From assembly GCA_015501075.1 (NCBI GenBank), contig JADNYJ010000443.1, forward strand, positions 1 through 25,844: a stretch of 25,844 nucleotides of DNA. The letters run 5' to 3'. This stretch comes from Gymnopilus junonius (lineage: Eukaryota; Basidiomycota; Agaricomycetes; Agaricales; Galerinaceae). The first letter of the stretch is position 1. Each line of letters opens with the position of its first letter. A model generated the notes under the pieces. The model worked only from the letters and a program-made list of their open reading frames with translations, searched no databases and was not told the DNA's origin. Both the position numbers and the translations under genes were made by a program. Of this stretch, positions 1 to 9,482 are shown piece by piece.

Positions 1-1578
1 GTTTATATCTTTGACACACCTTTAATTTTCTGACTTTTCACAGACTATCGTAGCGACGTGAATATTTTATTCCCGGCAGCTATCTCATACTAATCAGCTC
101 GTAAGACCGGGAAACAAAGCCAAGAATGGCTTCTTTCTAAGATATCGGAGGTGATGCATTTTATCTCAATCAAATCATTTTCATTCATCCGGGCGCTGTA
201 GATCACTGCGGAGTATGCTTCGGAATCACTTCGTGAACTTATAACGGCCAAACCTTTCCCTCACTCTTGGGGTCAAAGTTCTATCGTGGGTTTAACTCAT
301 GTCCCCTTGAAGGTCTATCCTGAATTCTGCATAGATTGTCAGTATCAAAGGGTCAACTTCCACTGACGACAGCGTCGTGGTAATCGGAGCTCACCAGGAC
401 AGGTATGAAGGTTGCAAACGGTCTCCCTGTATACCTATCTAATCTTTTCTCGGCAGTACCAATATATGGCCGTTCCTCCCTGCTCCTGGTAAGTCTTTTG
501 AAGGCCAAGAATGATATCACACTAATAGGCAATAACGTAGGGGCTGATGGTCCGTGTTTACGTCTTTCACGATCATGTTCCAAATTTATTTTGACTCTTA
601 GACGATGGATCTGGAAGTGTCACCATTTTGGAGTCGTATCGGGCCTTGCTTGCGGCAGATTTCCGCCCTGTTCGTACGATTGAGTTTCACTGGTATTCGG
701 CAGAGGTACGATCGGTATTCATCCCAGCATTTCGGTGTACCTGTCATATTAACTTTTCCCCAGGAAGGGGGCCTTCTGGGATCGCAAGCAATAGCTAAGG
801 ACTACGAGGCTCGCTCAGTCAACGTCATTGCCATGAGTCAGGTCAGCAGACACCTTTCTTCTACGTGACTCTACTAATTGTCCTTACTCGTTAGTTCGAC
901 ATGACTGCATGGGTCAAGGTTAGTGGAACGTTTTATTACTCAGTCACGATCTCAACCAACGATTAGAGGGGCACACGCGAAGAAGTCGGCATTATAACCG
1001 ATTTCACCGATGAAGAGTCAGTTGCACGGCCTTCATACCGAGACGTACTTTTTGACCTTTCCTCTAGTCTAACCAATTTCAACATGGCTCTGGTGAACTT
1101 GTACCTTAACATTCCATATGTGAAAGTAAGTGTGATACATGGTGCACTGCAATGCATCATAGTTAATCAATTTTTGGTAGACCGAATGCGGATATGCTTG
1201 CAGTGACCAGTTGAGAATTTAATCCATCAAGTTCCAGCCGGCGACATCCTGATTACATTACTTGAATTATAGCGCCTCGTGGAGGAAGGCAGGGTACCCT
1301 TCGTCGTTCACAATCGGTCAGTCTGGACCACCATTCAGAAAACTATTGCTGATTTATTTCCTTGCAGAGAGTAGCTTTGAAAACTCAAACAAGAACATTC
1401 ATTCCACAAATGAGTACGTCCCGTACGGTTATGTTGTTTTGACCAGCAAAGCCTGACTAATTCAATTTGTAGTCGCATTGATATATCTGACGAGTTTAGC
1501 TTCACTCACTTGCTGGAGTTCTCAAAACTTGCTGTCGCTTTTGCGATAGAGCTTGGTAGTGTTAAATCATCGCAGTGA
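1..1578 (+). CDS. M28 family zinc aminopeptidase (leucine aminopeptidase-like), 5' partial
   Basis: This is a secreted-type fungal aminopeptidase that removes N-terminal residues from peptides using two zinc ions. I see about 13 exons; the clearest are 98-150, 202-285, 335-402, 457-488, 541-549, 602-705, 764-841, 895-918, 967-1016, 1068-1125, 1181-1209, 1273-1316, 1368-1413 and 1473-1578. Joined, they give the M28 signature in order: [27 protein letters not shown] (zinc His), LPAPGADDDGSGS (bridging Asp), [13 protein letters not shown] (catalytic and zinc Glu), QFDMTAWVK (zinc Asp), CGYACSDHASW and NIHSTND (zinc His). All metal ligands are present and no frame break was seen. The N-terminus (signal peptide and propeptide) lies left of the window. 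The join between bases 45-60 and the exon at 98 is unclear. The stop is TGA at 1576-1578. Confidence 0.93.
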
Positions 1579-1807
1579 TATATGGACACGAACACTGCAT
1601 TTATCAAGATCCAGGCGTTTTTGGTCCTCTGCATATGTCATTTAATTTGTTTCCAACGTGTCTGAAACGAGGCTGATATTATTCACATTATCTAGTAGTA
1701 TCTAGGAATGAGAGGTTATTTTCTCCGTAGCAAAGAACATTGGGCCCCTTGAAAACTGTATGTACCACGTTTCCGATACCTTGGAACTGTCTAGTGAGCA
1801 GTGGCTT
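1579..1807. other. Intergenic region between convergent genes
   Basis: This stretch holds the 3' flanks of the aminopeptidase (+) and the WD40 gene (-), which converge. I see no coding frame, RNA gene or repeat in it. Confidence 0.6.
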
Positions 1808-1817
1808 CTACGAGTTA

Positions 1818-3970
1818 TTAAAGTTCTGAGTAAAAGATTATGACTGGATTATTGACGAGCTGTACCTTCGGATTACGATAATCCCACAATCTTACGGTAC
1901 CGTCGTCATATCCCTTCACAAAAAGGCTGAAGTTTGTGTCTCCCCGGTTGCATTTTGCTACAGACCGTGTTTGTCTGGCGCCGAAATAACAATCTGCCAC
2001 TCTGTCAAAACCATGTCTTATCCTGTCGTCAAAGATGTGAACCTGGAAGTCTAGGCTGTCTACCTGAAAAGTAGGTTAGAAGAACACGCGCCCACGCCAA
2101 AGGGCTATAGACTTACTTCCAAGATGGTCAAGTTCGGCGCTTGATTATGAACGTGAATCTGACAAACCGAGCTGCTGAGTTGAGCTGAGACAGGTATTGA
2201 CGATAGGTGAGTCAAGTCGATGGTTAGAATCTTCCGCGAGGTCCCTATTATCAGACTCTTATCCCTGAAAGCCAACGCTTCCGGGATCGTGGTCAATTTG
2301 GTCAATGTTTCTGAACTGGAAACCAGATCCGGTTTTCCTATAGACCAAAGCTTAATGGTCTTATCATAACCGCCAGTGAAGAATTGAAGGGTGTTCTTTT
2401 TGATCCCTCGGGCCGTAATACAGCTTACAGCCCTCTTGCCTTTCGCAGCCACCGCATCAAGTGAAAGCTTATGAGCATCGTGGGTCATATCCGTCAAGAA
2501 GGGTGTATGTCCCTGAAATCAACATGGTGAATGACGTGGAAAACACGATTCGCAAAAACCCCCTCTACCTCTTCCTGAGATTTGAAATGTACTAATGAGG
2601 CCTGGTGAGGGCCATCGCCGTAAGATATAATTGCCGTATCACCGATCACTATGGCGTCCACAACATGTCTATACGTCGAGTTATTTGGAATCGAAAATCT
2701 TGAAATGCGATGTCTGAAAATGGCAATGAGTATATTGATGAGATATTTATGATAACGTATTGATTGTGAACCGTTTAAGAGCATCGAAAAATTGAACGTC
2801 AGCCCGCATAGTGACAGTCAAGATTGGCAAATCGACAGAGCTTTTAGGCAATAAGATTCTTCTCGGTCTGTTGTAAGGCACCTTTGGCAAAGTTAATACT
2901 TGCTTTTCAGGTAGATCAGCCCTTGAAGAGCGCCTTGAAGGATGAATTGCATCAGGAAAAAGCACAACCTTGGACTGTCCTATCTTCGTGTCGTCCATTC
3001 GACGCTGTTCGTGTTCGCCGAACTTTTGTGTTCCGAGTTCAAATGCTTTGCTCAAATGGAAGCCTCTGCGTTCCGCTATGGCATCGGGTGATAGGCAGCC
3101 CACTTTGGCAAGCATGGGAGTTGGTACATGTTTTGGCGAAGAAAGTACACTCGCATCAGAGTCCGATTCTTCATGGTCAGAGTATATATCTTTCTTCAGA
3201 TATCGGAAAGGGTCATCGTCGTCTTCCAGATCAGCCAAGTCAAGCTTTTGTGTTGATCCTCCAACTTGCTGATGGTGCTGATTGACGGAATAATCCACCG
3301 AAAGGTTAGACGTTTTGTGGTGTAAACTGCTGACTCTATTCTGTGAGGCAGAAGAACAGGCACTCACGGCTCTAGATTGACTCATGGATCGCCTAAAAGA
3401 GTCTAAAGTCAGATAAATGAAAAGCGGGCAAAAATAAAAATAACCAACGGGCAGTCGGACACTCTAGGCCTGTCCCCGTGTTCGGGAAAAGAAATGTGCA
3501 TTTCAGCAGCCACACTATCCGGTACGAGGTGTAGAACATCAGAGCTTCGAAGTCCGGGTTCTCGTTCAGTGAAGCGGAGGTTTGTTGTCCGTCGATGACG
3601 AGGTGGGAGACCTCGATTTTGCACTATAGCTACCGCATGCTGCGAGTTTTGTCCAAGTAAAGTACCCATTGAAGGGAATGCATTATTGGCCCGAGAATGA
3701 AATATATGGGAATCAGATACGTAATTTCCTGCGACGCCGTTGGAACTACATAAGAAGTATCAACCAAAAGCAATGTTGGGTAACACCAGGAACTCACAAA
3801 ATGACTGGCGACCCTATAAGTCTTTTCGCTGGTGTTGGATGCTGAAGCTTCCTGCTGGGAGACAAATTCAGTGAATCTACGACATTTTCAGGGGCAAAAG
3901 CAGTGCCAAGTTCATCATCGTCAACTACTATGGGTCGAGAGAGCGACCCATACTCAGTGTTAGACAACAT
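1818..3970 (-). CDS. WD40-repeat protein with long disordered N-terminus
   Basis: A predicted beta-propeller scaffold protein; its pathway is not recognisable. The coding exons on the minus strand run from about 3970 to 1818, with introns near 3743-3795, 3390-3443, 2712-2764, 2510-2570 and 2048-2105. The N-terminal third is Ser/acidic and low complexity (it includes DLEDDDDPFRYLKKD). The C-terminal half carries two clear WD40 strands, GGYDKTIKLWSI and GYDDGTVRLWDYRNPK, and weaker repeats between them. I start at ATG 3970 (MLSNTEYGSLSRP); an upstream in-frame ATG at 4060 is possible but would overlap the short divergent promoter. The 3' end is uncertain: reading through gives a stop at 1818, whereas a last intron with donor GTACAG and acceptor CTCAG gives a stop at 1808. 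The fold assignment is firm; function is unknown. Confidence 0.75.
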
Positions 3971-4135
3971 TGAGCAACAACCAAAACGACATATCAGTTG
4001 AAAATATGTGTGACGCTTATGTAATTGAATCATAGCGATGACTTCCTGGTTTAGTTGCACTTGCTACTTACATTCCAATTGCTTTCTGCTTTACTGTATT
4101 AACCCTTGCATTGGGTCTACTAAACCTTCAACACA
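3971..4135. promoter_or_regulatory. Divergent promoter region
   Basis: A 165-bp gap separates the 5' ends of the WD40 gene (-) and the small membrane-protein gene (+), so both promoters must lie here or extend into the genes. No convincing TATA box or known factor site was seen. Confidence 0.4.
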
Positions 4136-4686
4136 ATGTCACGGCGGGCCAAAGAACGAGAAGACCTTGACAAAGCTCACGAGTTCCAAACAAAAGGGGC
4201 TATGGCTGTCTGTAGTCCTTTCCTGATATCCAAAATTTAAATACCTACCAAACCTCAGGGAGCTGCGCGATCTACAGGAATTGGCCTTGGCTTGGTCATT
4301 ATGGCTCACCATCTATGGCCAATATTCAGGTTCCATCATTGTTTATTTTGAGGATTATTCCCTGTCGAGCCTCATGATTTGTATTTCAATAGACGTCAAA
4401 CGCTTGCTTTCAAAGGATTTTTGGTGTCCGGATGTGAGTACGTTAACCAAAAACCAAGGAGACAACTTTTCACCTACAATGAATGATGAACCTAGTTACA
4501 ATGTGCGGTCTCGTATTTGGAGCGGAATCAGCACTCATTAAATATGAGAATACGAAACGACGCGATGAGAATATTCTTCGACGAGAGGCTCGTCTCGACT
4601 TAGCTCGGAGAGGACTTATAGGCACGGAAACCGAGATTGCGAACTGGATAGCAGATAGAGAGCGCCAAAGACAGTCGTCGTCATAA
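4136..4686 (+). CDS. Small two-helix membrane protein, HIG1/Rcf-like (tentative)
   Basis: Four exons join to a protein of about 125 residues. Introns run from 4208-4258, from about 4328 to 4392, and from about 4435 to 4500. It begins MSRRAKEREDLDKAHEFQ, then has a first hydrophobic helix (STGIGLGLVIMAHHLWPIF), a basic loop (RRQTLAFKGFLVSG) and a second helix (FTMCGLVFGAESALI). A long charged C-terminal helix follows, rich in Arg and Glu, ending RERQRQSSS. Two helices with a short basic loop, followed by a residue pattern like PFKAFLV..AE.A, recall fungal HIG1/Rcf-type respiratory supercomplex factors of the inner mitochondrial membrane. That link is inference from topology and loop pattern only. 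The splice joins are all in phase and no stop interrupts the frame. Confidence 0.65.
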
Positions 4687-4939
4687 TTCCCAAATATCCA
4701 TTGTCATTTGCACTTCGTGAAGGGTATTAAAATTGCTGTATAGAACAATTGGTTATCTCTAGGTATTGTCGTTGGACTACGAAATTTTTGGTGAGGTATG
4801 GAAAACTGTATCTGATGCAAAAGCAAGATAAATTAACATATCGAAGAGATTGCTGAGCTGAAGTCCATTTCATAATCAGTAAGCCTGAGATGTCTGGCCT
4901 TGGGAATGGGAATGGCCAGTCTGAATCCACTGGCCATGC

Positions 4940-7177
4940 TCATCCACAGACCCTTGATTTTTTTGCGGGGAGAGAGGGATGGTAGGCAACATCGTGAATC
5001 GAGGGAGGAGGCGGAGGCGGAGGGAGAGAACCATGAGTATAATAGTCCACTGGTGGAGGTGGTGGGGGCGGGGGAGGTGGTTGTTGAAATTGGGCCTGTT
5101 GATGGTATGTCACAGGAGGCTGAGGCAAACTTGCACGTCGAAGAGGGGCATTGAGATTAGGCGGAGGCGGAGGCGGAGGAATGGGTAAGGGACCAGTACT
5201 GCTCGGAATTGTGTTAGTAGATTGAATCTGAGGGAGGGGCGGAGGGGGTGGAGGGGGACAGATGAGTACCCATTGGTAGTGGCGTAAATATTTCCTGTTT
5301 GTGTCGGGCTATAAGACTTCAAGGTCTGAGCCATTGCACTGGGTGGTGGTAATGATTGTGAGGTTGTGAGGGGTTGAATTGGTTGCTGCATGGGCTGCTC
5401 ATGAACTGGTAGTTGCTGGACAGGCTGCTGTGTATACACAATTTGGGGTTGTGGAGGCAATGGCCGGGAGGATTGCCCGTTGATGTGCGACATTTGTACA
5501 GGATGCTGTGCTGATGGTGGAACTTCATGGGGTGGAGGTAGAGTCTGATATAGCTGCGGAGGAGCTGGAGCAGCCTGAGGAGGGACAGGGGTTCGAGGAG
5601 GGGGTGAGGAGATGAATTGTTGAGGAGGGGCAGATGCAGATGGAGGAATGCTATATGTCGAATAATTGTATGACTGTGAAGTTACGAAAGACGATTGAGG
5701 GGGGAATGTAAGAGAGGTGGAATGTTGTAAATAAGGGCTATTATTTGACAGAGCAGGCGTATGGGAAACAGGAGACTGATAGGCAGGCTGCGTATGAGGC
5801 TGGAATTGGGACCCAAAGCCCATAGGCCCAGGAGTAAGAGAAGGAGGAGGGGCAAATCCAGATGGTTCGGACGTATGGGAAGGTAAGGTAACAAAAGATG
5901 AAGATTGAGTCAGTGGCATGAAACCCGATGAAGAAGTAGGAACGCTGTGTCTAGGACCACGCGCTGGAGGTGGATAGGTGGTCGGAGATGCCACTTCATA
6001 TCCAGGTTGGTAGGTTTGGGACGGATACCCGTGGTGTGTACTGCTTGATGATGCCTGATAATGATGGGCAGACGTTGGTTCATTCGGCGATAAAGGTCGA
6101 TCATAGGAATATATACCGCCACCGTTCGCAGCACTTTGATCATATCCATACGATGGAAAATTGACTTGGGAGTGCATAGTTCCACTATGTTGAGGCGCTT
6201 GCGCATACGATCCAGGGACAGGCTGCCCATAGTCTTGAAAATCAGCTATCTAAAAAGGCAGTGGAAGTGGAAGTGGACGAACAGGATAACTTTCTCTTCG
6301 CTTTTGAGCAGATACTCCTAACTCGCTGAATTCTTGGTTTAAATAGTCTATTTGCTGATTTCTATTTCGCTCGTATGGGGCGACGTAAAGATCTAAATGA
6401 GCAGCAGAACTCGATGCCCTCAACGATGACGGAATGACATCGGAATTCGCGCGAGAGTGACTTTCATAAATCGAACCACCAGGAGAGACAGACCCAGGCG
6501 GAAGGTCGCCAGATGGAACAAATGAACCAGGTCCACCATATTGCTTGTTATTTTTGGGAGGTTTGGAGGTGGCCTTCTTCTGAGGAGCAGGTTCATTTGA
6601 CCAGAAGGTCAGCTCTAGGTACACCTTTCCAGCGAACTTGTCTTTGTGTGTCAGAGTGAACCATTCTGAAGAAAGAAGGGGAGTGAATAACTTTATAGAG
6701 GAACTAACTGTTATACCTACCATCAGTTTCTCCTTTGGTCAGCACTTCAGTGAGATCGACATCAGTTTCCCCAATCAACTCAGGTTCACGTGGATCGTCG
6801 GCATAGCAAGCAAGCTTCATCGTCTTTCCTCCTTTGATGTTCTTGGGTTTCTTGCCATCCTTTGGGGGAGGTGGAGGAGGTATTCCATCCCCATTAGCAG
6901 TACGGGCCAAGACGTCATCGACGTCCTCGAATAGTGTAAAACGAACTTCTTCATCCCATTCAGGATGCTGGCCACCACGCTTGATGGCTTTCGTTCTCCT
7001 TTTCTCGCCATTGACAACAACGAGACAGTACGGGTCTTGTTTACCGATGTGTCGTTTGTTGGGTAGATGGTTCTGTGGACAAATCAGATGGGCGCCCTTT
7101 TGCTCATGGAATGACATACTCACCGCTCTGAGGACAACGACGATGAGAGTACCAATTTCACGTGGAGTGGAGGTCAT
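4940..7177 (-). CDS. fic1: C2-domain cytokinesis (ingression) protein, Inn1/Fic1-like
   Basis: The N-terminus is a C2 domain of the Inn1/Fic1 kind: MTSTPREIGTLIVVVLRA, then NKRHIGKQDPYCLVV and GGQHPEWDEEVRFTLFED, interrupted by introns at 7073-7123 and about 6662-6713. Residues after about 150 are disordered and become strongly Pro/Gln/Ser/Tyr-rich, with many PxxP runs up to the end. In yeasts this family couples actomyosin ring contraction to septum formation, its PxxP motifs binding SH3 domains of Cyk3, Hof1 or Cdc15 homologues. Two oddities: an in-frame TAG at 6250-6252, removable by a 33- or 66-nt intron whose acceptor is TTTTAG, and a frame change at a CCCCC run (5253-5257), probably one missing C. 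The end is uncertain: TGA at 4940, or about 60 bp further if the last GT donor is used. The symbol is assigned by family resemblance. Confidence 0.82.
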
Positions 7178-7488
7178 CGAGAAAGGTGCCTATTGGGGAA
7201 CGTTGAACACGATGGGCATAAGGGCCTGTTTGATTCGTTTCAGGCGGTGGAGGACTTAAATAGGTGCGGCACTGACAATGACGGATGCGGTAATCCCAAA
7301 TCCGTGTTTGTTTGTACGCGCCTCATCACACTGTGCAAAGCTATCCCAACTGTTGCGTTTCCACTGCTGGGCAGTGCTGCGTCGGGTAACTAAGTCCGAT
7401 TCTTGAATTATTTTATATACATCGTCCCTAAGCAAACCATCGTAGCTGCCAGTGCAAACCCGCAACAGCCTCCAATCTTTGGCAGAAT
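7178..7488. other. Intergenic region between the GH125 3' end and the Fic1-like 5' end
   Basis: Both neighbours are on the minus strand, so this 310-bp gap holds the GH125 3' UTR and the promoter of the C2-domain gene. An open frame on the minus strand (7256-7465) has no recognisable domain and is probably chance. Confidence 0.5.
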
Positions 7489-8006
7489 TTATTGACCTGG
7501 TTTATAGCTCTTATTCTGCTTCAGTATCAGCTCAGGTTTTCTGTCTGCGAGGTCCAAAATCATTTCCGCAAAGTAACTGTTGGCCCAAGCAAACCAACTT
7601 CGGGTATATGATGTAGAGTTATAGATTGACTGCGACTCGTGGATCAGGCCAAGTCCATCAGTATTCTACGACGGAGTAAGTAAAACCGAATGCCGCTAGC
7701 GAAAACTCGAGATACTGACGTTAGCGATGATATAAAGAGAATCCAATATTTCTTGATCATTATCAGTGCCGAAGATGGCTGAAATGTGGGACATTGGCCT
7801 ATGTTGAGCATCAGCAGAAATTTCAACGATCGCAAAAACGAGAGAACTGACCATGGATTCCAAGGGTCGACGTGCGGGCCTCTTCAGAAGGGCATGAGAA
7901 ACAAGATTGACCAAAACGTACTTTCTACGCACCCTATTCCATTGAATGTTTTTCCAGCGGCGTAATAGGGATTATTATGGGAGAGGAGTAGCTTCCTGGT
8001 CGCCAA
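7489..8006 (-). pseudogene. GH125 exo-alpha-1,6-mannosidase, 3' half (separated from its 5' half by a transposon)
   Basis: This is the C-terminal third of a glycoside hydrolase family 125 enzyme (fungal relatives of Mug157), which trims alpha-1,6-linked mannose. Exons on the minus strand are about 8004-7933, 7881-7852, 7798-7720 and 7665-7489. They read [45 protein letters not shown] and [16 protein letters not shown]. These are core GH125 motifs, including the conserved Glu of HES, and the stop is TAA at 7489-7491. No start codon, signal peptide or first 380 residues are present here; they lie at 15950-17843 beyond the transposon. The frame is clean. As assembled, the gene cannot make a full protein unless the element is excised or spliced out as an 8-kb intron, which is unlikely. 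Confidence 0.9.
8005..8006. repeat. Target-site duplication, left copy (AA)
   Basis: The dinucleotide AA directly precedes the left terminal repeat and recurs directly after the right one (15948-15949). Removing the element and one AA restores GCCAAGTAGG on the plus strand, which is TAC TTG GCG in the GH125 frame. Confidence 0.8.
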
Positions 8007-8022
8007 CATCAGAAGAAATACA
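8007..8022. repeat. Left terminal inverted repeat of the transposon
   Basis: CATCAGAAGAAATACA, identical over 16 bp to the reverse complement of the right end. Similarity continues weakly inward: GTACTTTTAGTACTTATACT here resembles GCACTTTTGATACTTTCAC at the other end. Confidence 0.88.
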
Positions 8023-8536
8023 GCCCATGTACTTTTAGTACTTATACTTTCAAGTCACTTTTATCCCCCTTTTATCGACTTTGAACAAACCATGAAATTC
8101 AAATGAAGTCAGATACATCCACTTCTCATACTTTACCTGCTTTCATGGTCTGAAAGGCATACTTGCCAAGTCGAGTGATTGGGACGAGCTGGGGATCGAA
8201 CCTGCGAACATACCAAAAACATAATCGCGACTTACCACTGTGCCAGCACAACTTGGAAAATTGTCCAAAAATAGTGTTGATTATACCCAGTGCCTGACGT
8301 TCCCATGCGTCACTCGTGTACAATTCTTCTGACTTGCTCATCTTCGTTGGGTTTTCCCTCCATGATCTCTTGCCTACCTCTCCCTGGAACTCGTCTAGTG
8401 TGCATTTCAACTTATCCTACAGGTGAGGAAAGATGCCTTGCTCGAGAAAATTTCATGTTGACCTGTATTTGCCCATCAGATATGGAGTGCCAGTCCTCAG
8501 GCTCCACCCGCACTGGCACTTAATACACCTCCCGAG
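8023..8536. other. Left arm of the transposon, non-coding or unresolved
   Basis: Between the terminal repeat and cargo gene A lie about 510 bp. They contain the tRNA-like boxes, CTTTTATCCCCCTTTT-type subterminal sequence, and open frames on both strands (8126-8410 minus, 8290-8523 plus) without recognisable domains. An in-frame extension upstream of gene A's ATG (from an AG acceptor at about 8481) reads QIWSASPQAPPALALNTPPE, so gene A may have an extra 5' exon here. Confidence 0.45.
8192..8245 (-). promoter_or_regulatory. tRNA-like internal RNA polymerase III boxes (A box and B box)
   Basis: On the minus strand, TGGCACAGTGG (8245-8235) fits the A-box consensus and GGTTCGATCCC (8202-8192) fits the B-box consensus, with 43 nt between their starts, normal for a tRNA gene. 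The surrounding sequence does not fold as a tRNA: the acceptor stem and most of the T stem do not pair. The best reading is a decayed tRNA or the head of a tRNA-derived SINE within the transposon's left arm; chance is not excluded. Confidence 0.5.
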
Positions 8537-9450
8537 ATGGCCAACGCAACAGTGCATCGTGATCGTGCTCACGGCCAGAGCGCGCTTGAGACTGTCAAAG
8601 AGGAAGAAGTTGAAGTATCCAAAAACGCGGTGAGTTTTTGTGCTTTCATTGACATTACAAGCATCTTAGCAACCTATAGCTTTTAGAGTCTACAACACTT
8701 CGCACCAAGAGACTCCGTGAACTGTCAGTCAAATCAGACAACAATCCTTGCACACTGAAGGATCTCGAAGCCCACCCCTTGTATGATGAAGCCGAGTTCA
8801 TGGCCCAATACATTGCTGGTCACTTCACAGATCAGGTTCAAGATGAATCACAAATGTCGACATTCGATAGTCAGTGGTGTGACAGGCAGGACGCGAAGGA
8901 GGCAGTGCACCGAGGAGAAGCCATAGTCAAATACTTAAATGAAAAGATCGTGCGTCTTATTGGTCTTCGATATTTATGAAATTTCATACTTTTCCAGGCG
9001 GTTTCAGCAAGTGCCAGCCCTGCTCGTCAAGATCCATCTACCTCACCCACCCATGTACTATCCTCCCAACTCGTCCCCTCAACGCCAACACCCTCCTCAA
9101 AGTACGCAGCCCTCAAAACATCGGCAGGTCAACCCATGGCCATGTGGACTCCAAATCTCTCGCGTGATGTGTTGTCAGCTCCTTCGCGCTTTGTGGTTTC
9201 GGATGGGAGGCCCGCACCGCGACTCCAGTGGACTCCAGTTTCACAGTGGCTGCCTTTCTCCGAGTCGTCACCTCAAGCATCTGCGGCTGAAGACGATGAG
9301 GATAGCATTGATTCCCAGCCAAGTCTCAGTCATGCTGAAGCAGAAGAGGAGCTGGAATTGGCAGGGAAAATTCTCTTACGAGCAGAGGAAAATCTCATAG
9401 AAGCTCGTCTACGATATGCGAGGGCGTATGTGTATACTCTAAGTCTGTAG
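8537..9450 (+). CDS. Transposon cargo gene A, uncharacterised protein
   Basis: I do not recognise this protein. Three exons join in phase: ATG 8537 to about 8630, about 8682 to 8948, and about 8998 to TAG at 9448-9450. The first intron has GTGAGT and CTATAG sites; the second starts GTGCGT and ends TTCCAG. The product of about 270 residues begins MANATVHRDRAHGQSALE. It has a Lys/Arg/Glu-rich N-terminal part, an aromatic and acidic middle (HPLYDEAEFMAQYIAGHF) and a Ser/Pro-rich linker. It ends in a predicted helix rich in Glu, Leu and Ala (AEEELELAGKILLRAEE) that could form a coiled coil. It lies wholly inside the transposon and converges with the transposase, 32 bp apart. A role as an accessory protein of the element is inferred from position only. 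No frame break was seen. The start may be further upstream. Confidence 0.68.
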
Positions 9451-9482
9451 TAGGTTATGCATCAATACGAAACTTTTTCAAA

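Noticed and set aside
2884..3285. Plus-strand ORF of 133 codons
   Set aside because: It is the antisense shadow of the WD40 protein's N-terminal exon, which has consistent splice sites and composition.
4940..5300. GGAGG/GCGGAGGCGG repeats as a microsatellite or regulatory repeat
   Set aside because: They encode the poly-proline tail of the Fic1-like protein on the minus strand, so coding explains them.
6834..7259. Plus-strand ORF of 141 codons
   Set aside because: It is the antisense shadow of the C2 domain exon, which carries recognisable C2 motifs.
7256..7465. Minus-strand ORF of 69 codons as a gene
   Set aside because: No recognisable motif; it falls in the short gap after the GH125 stop, where UTR and promoter are expected.
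8192..8260. Functional tRNA gene on the minus strand
   Set aside because: A and B boxes are good, but the acceptor stem, D stem and most T-stem pairs do not form, so it was listed only as tRNA-like promoter boxes.
8126..8410. Minus-strand ORF of 94 codons in the transposon's left arm
   Set aside because: It runs through the tRNA-like boxes, has no recognised domain, and overlaps a comparable plus-strand ORF. It does not match GH125, which was the obvious candidate there.
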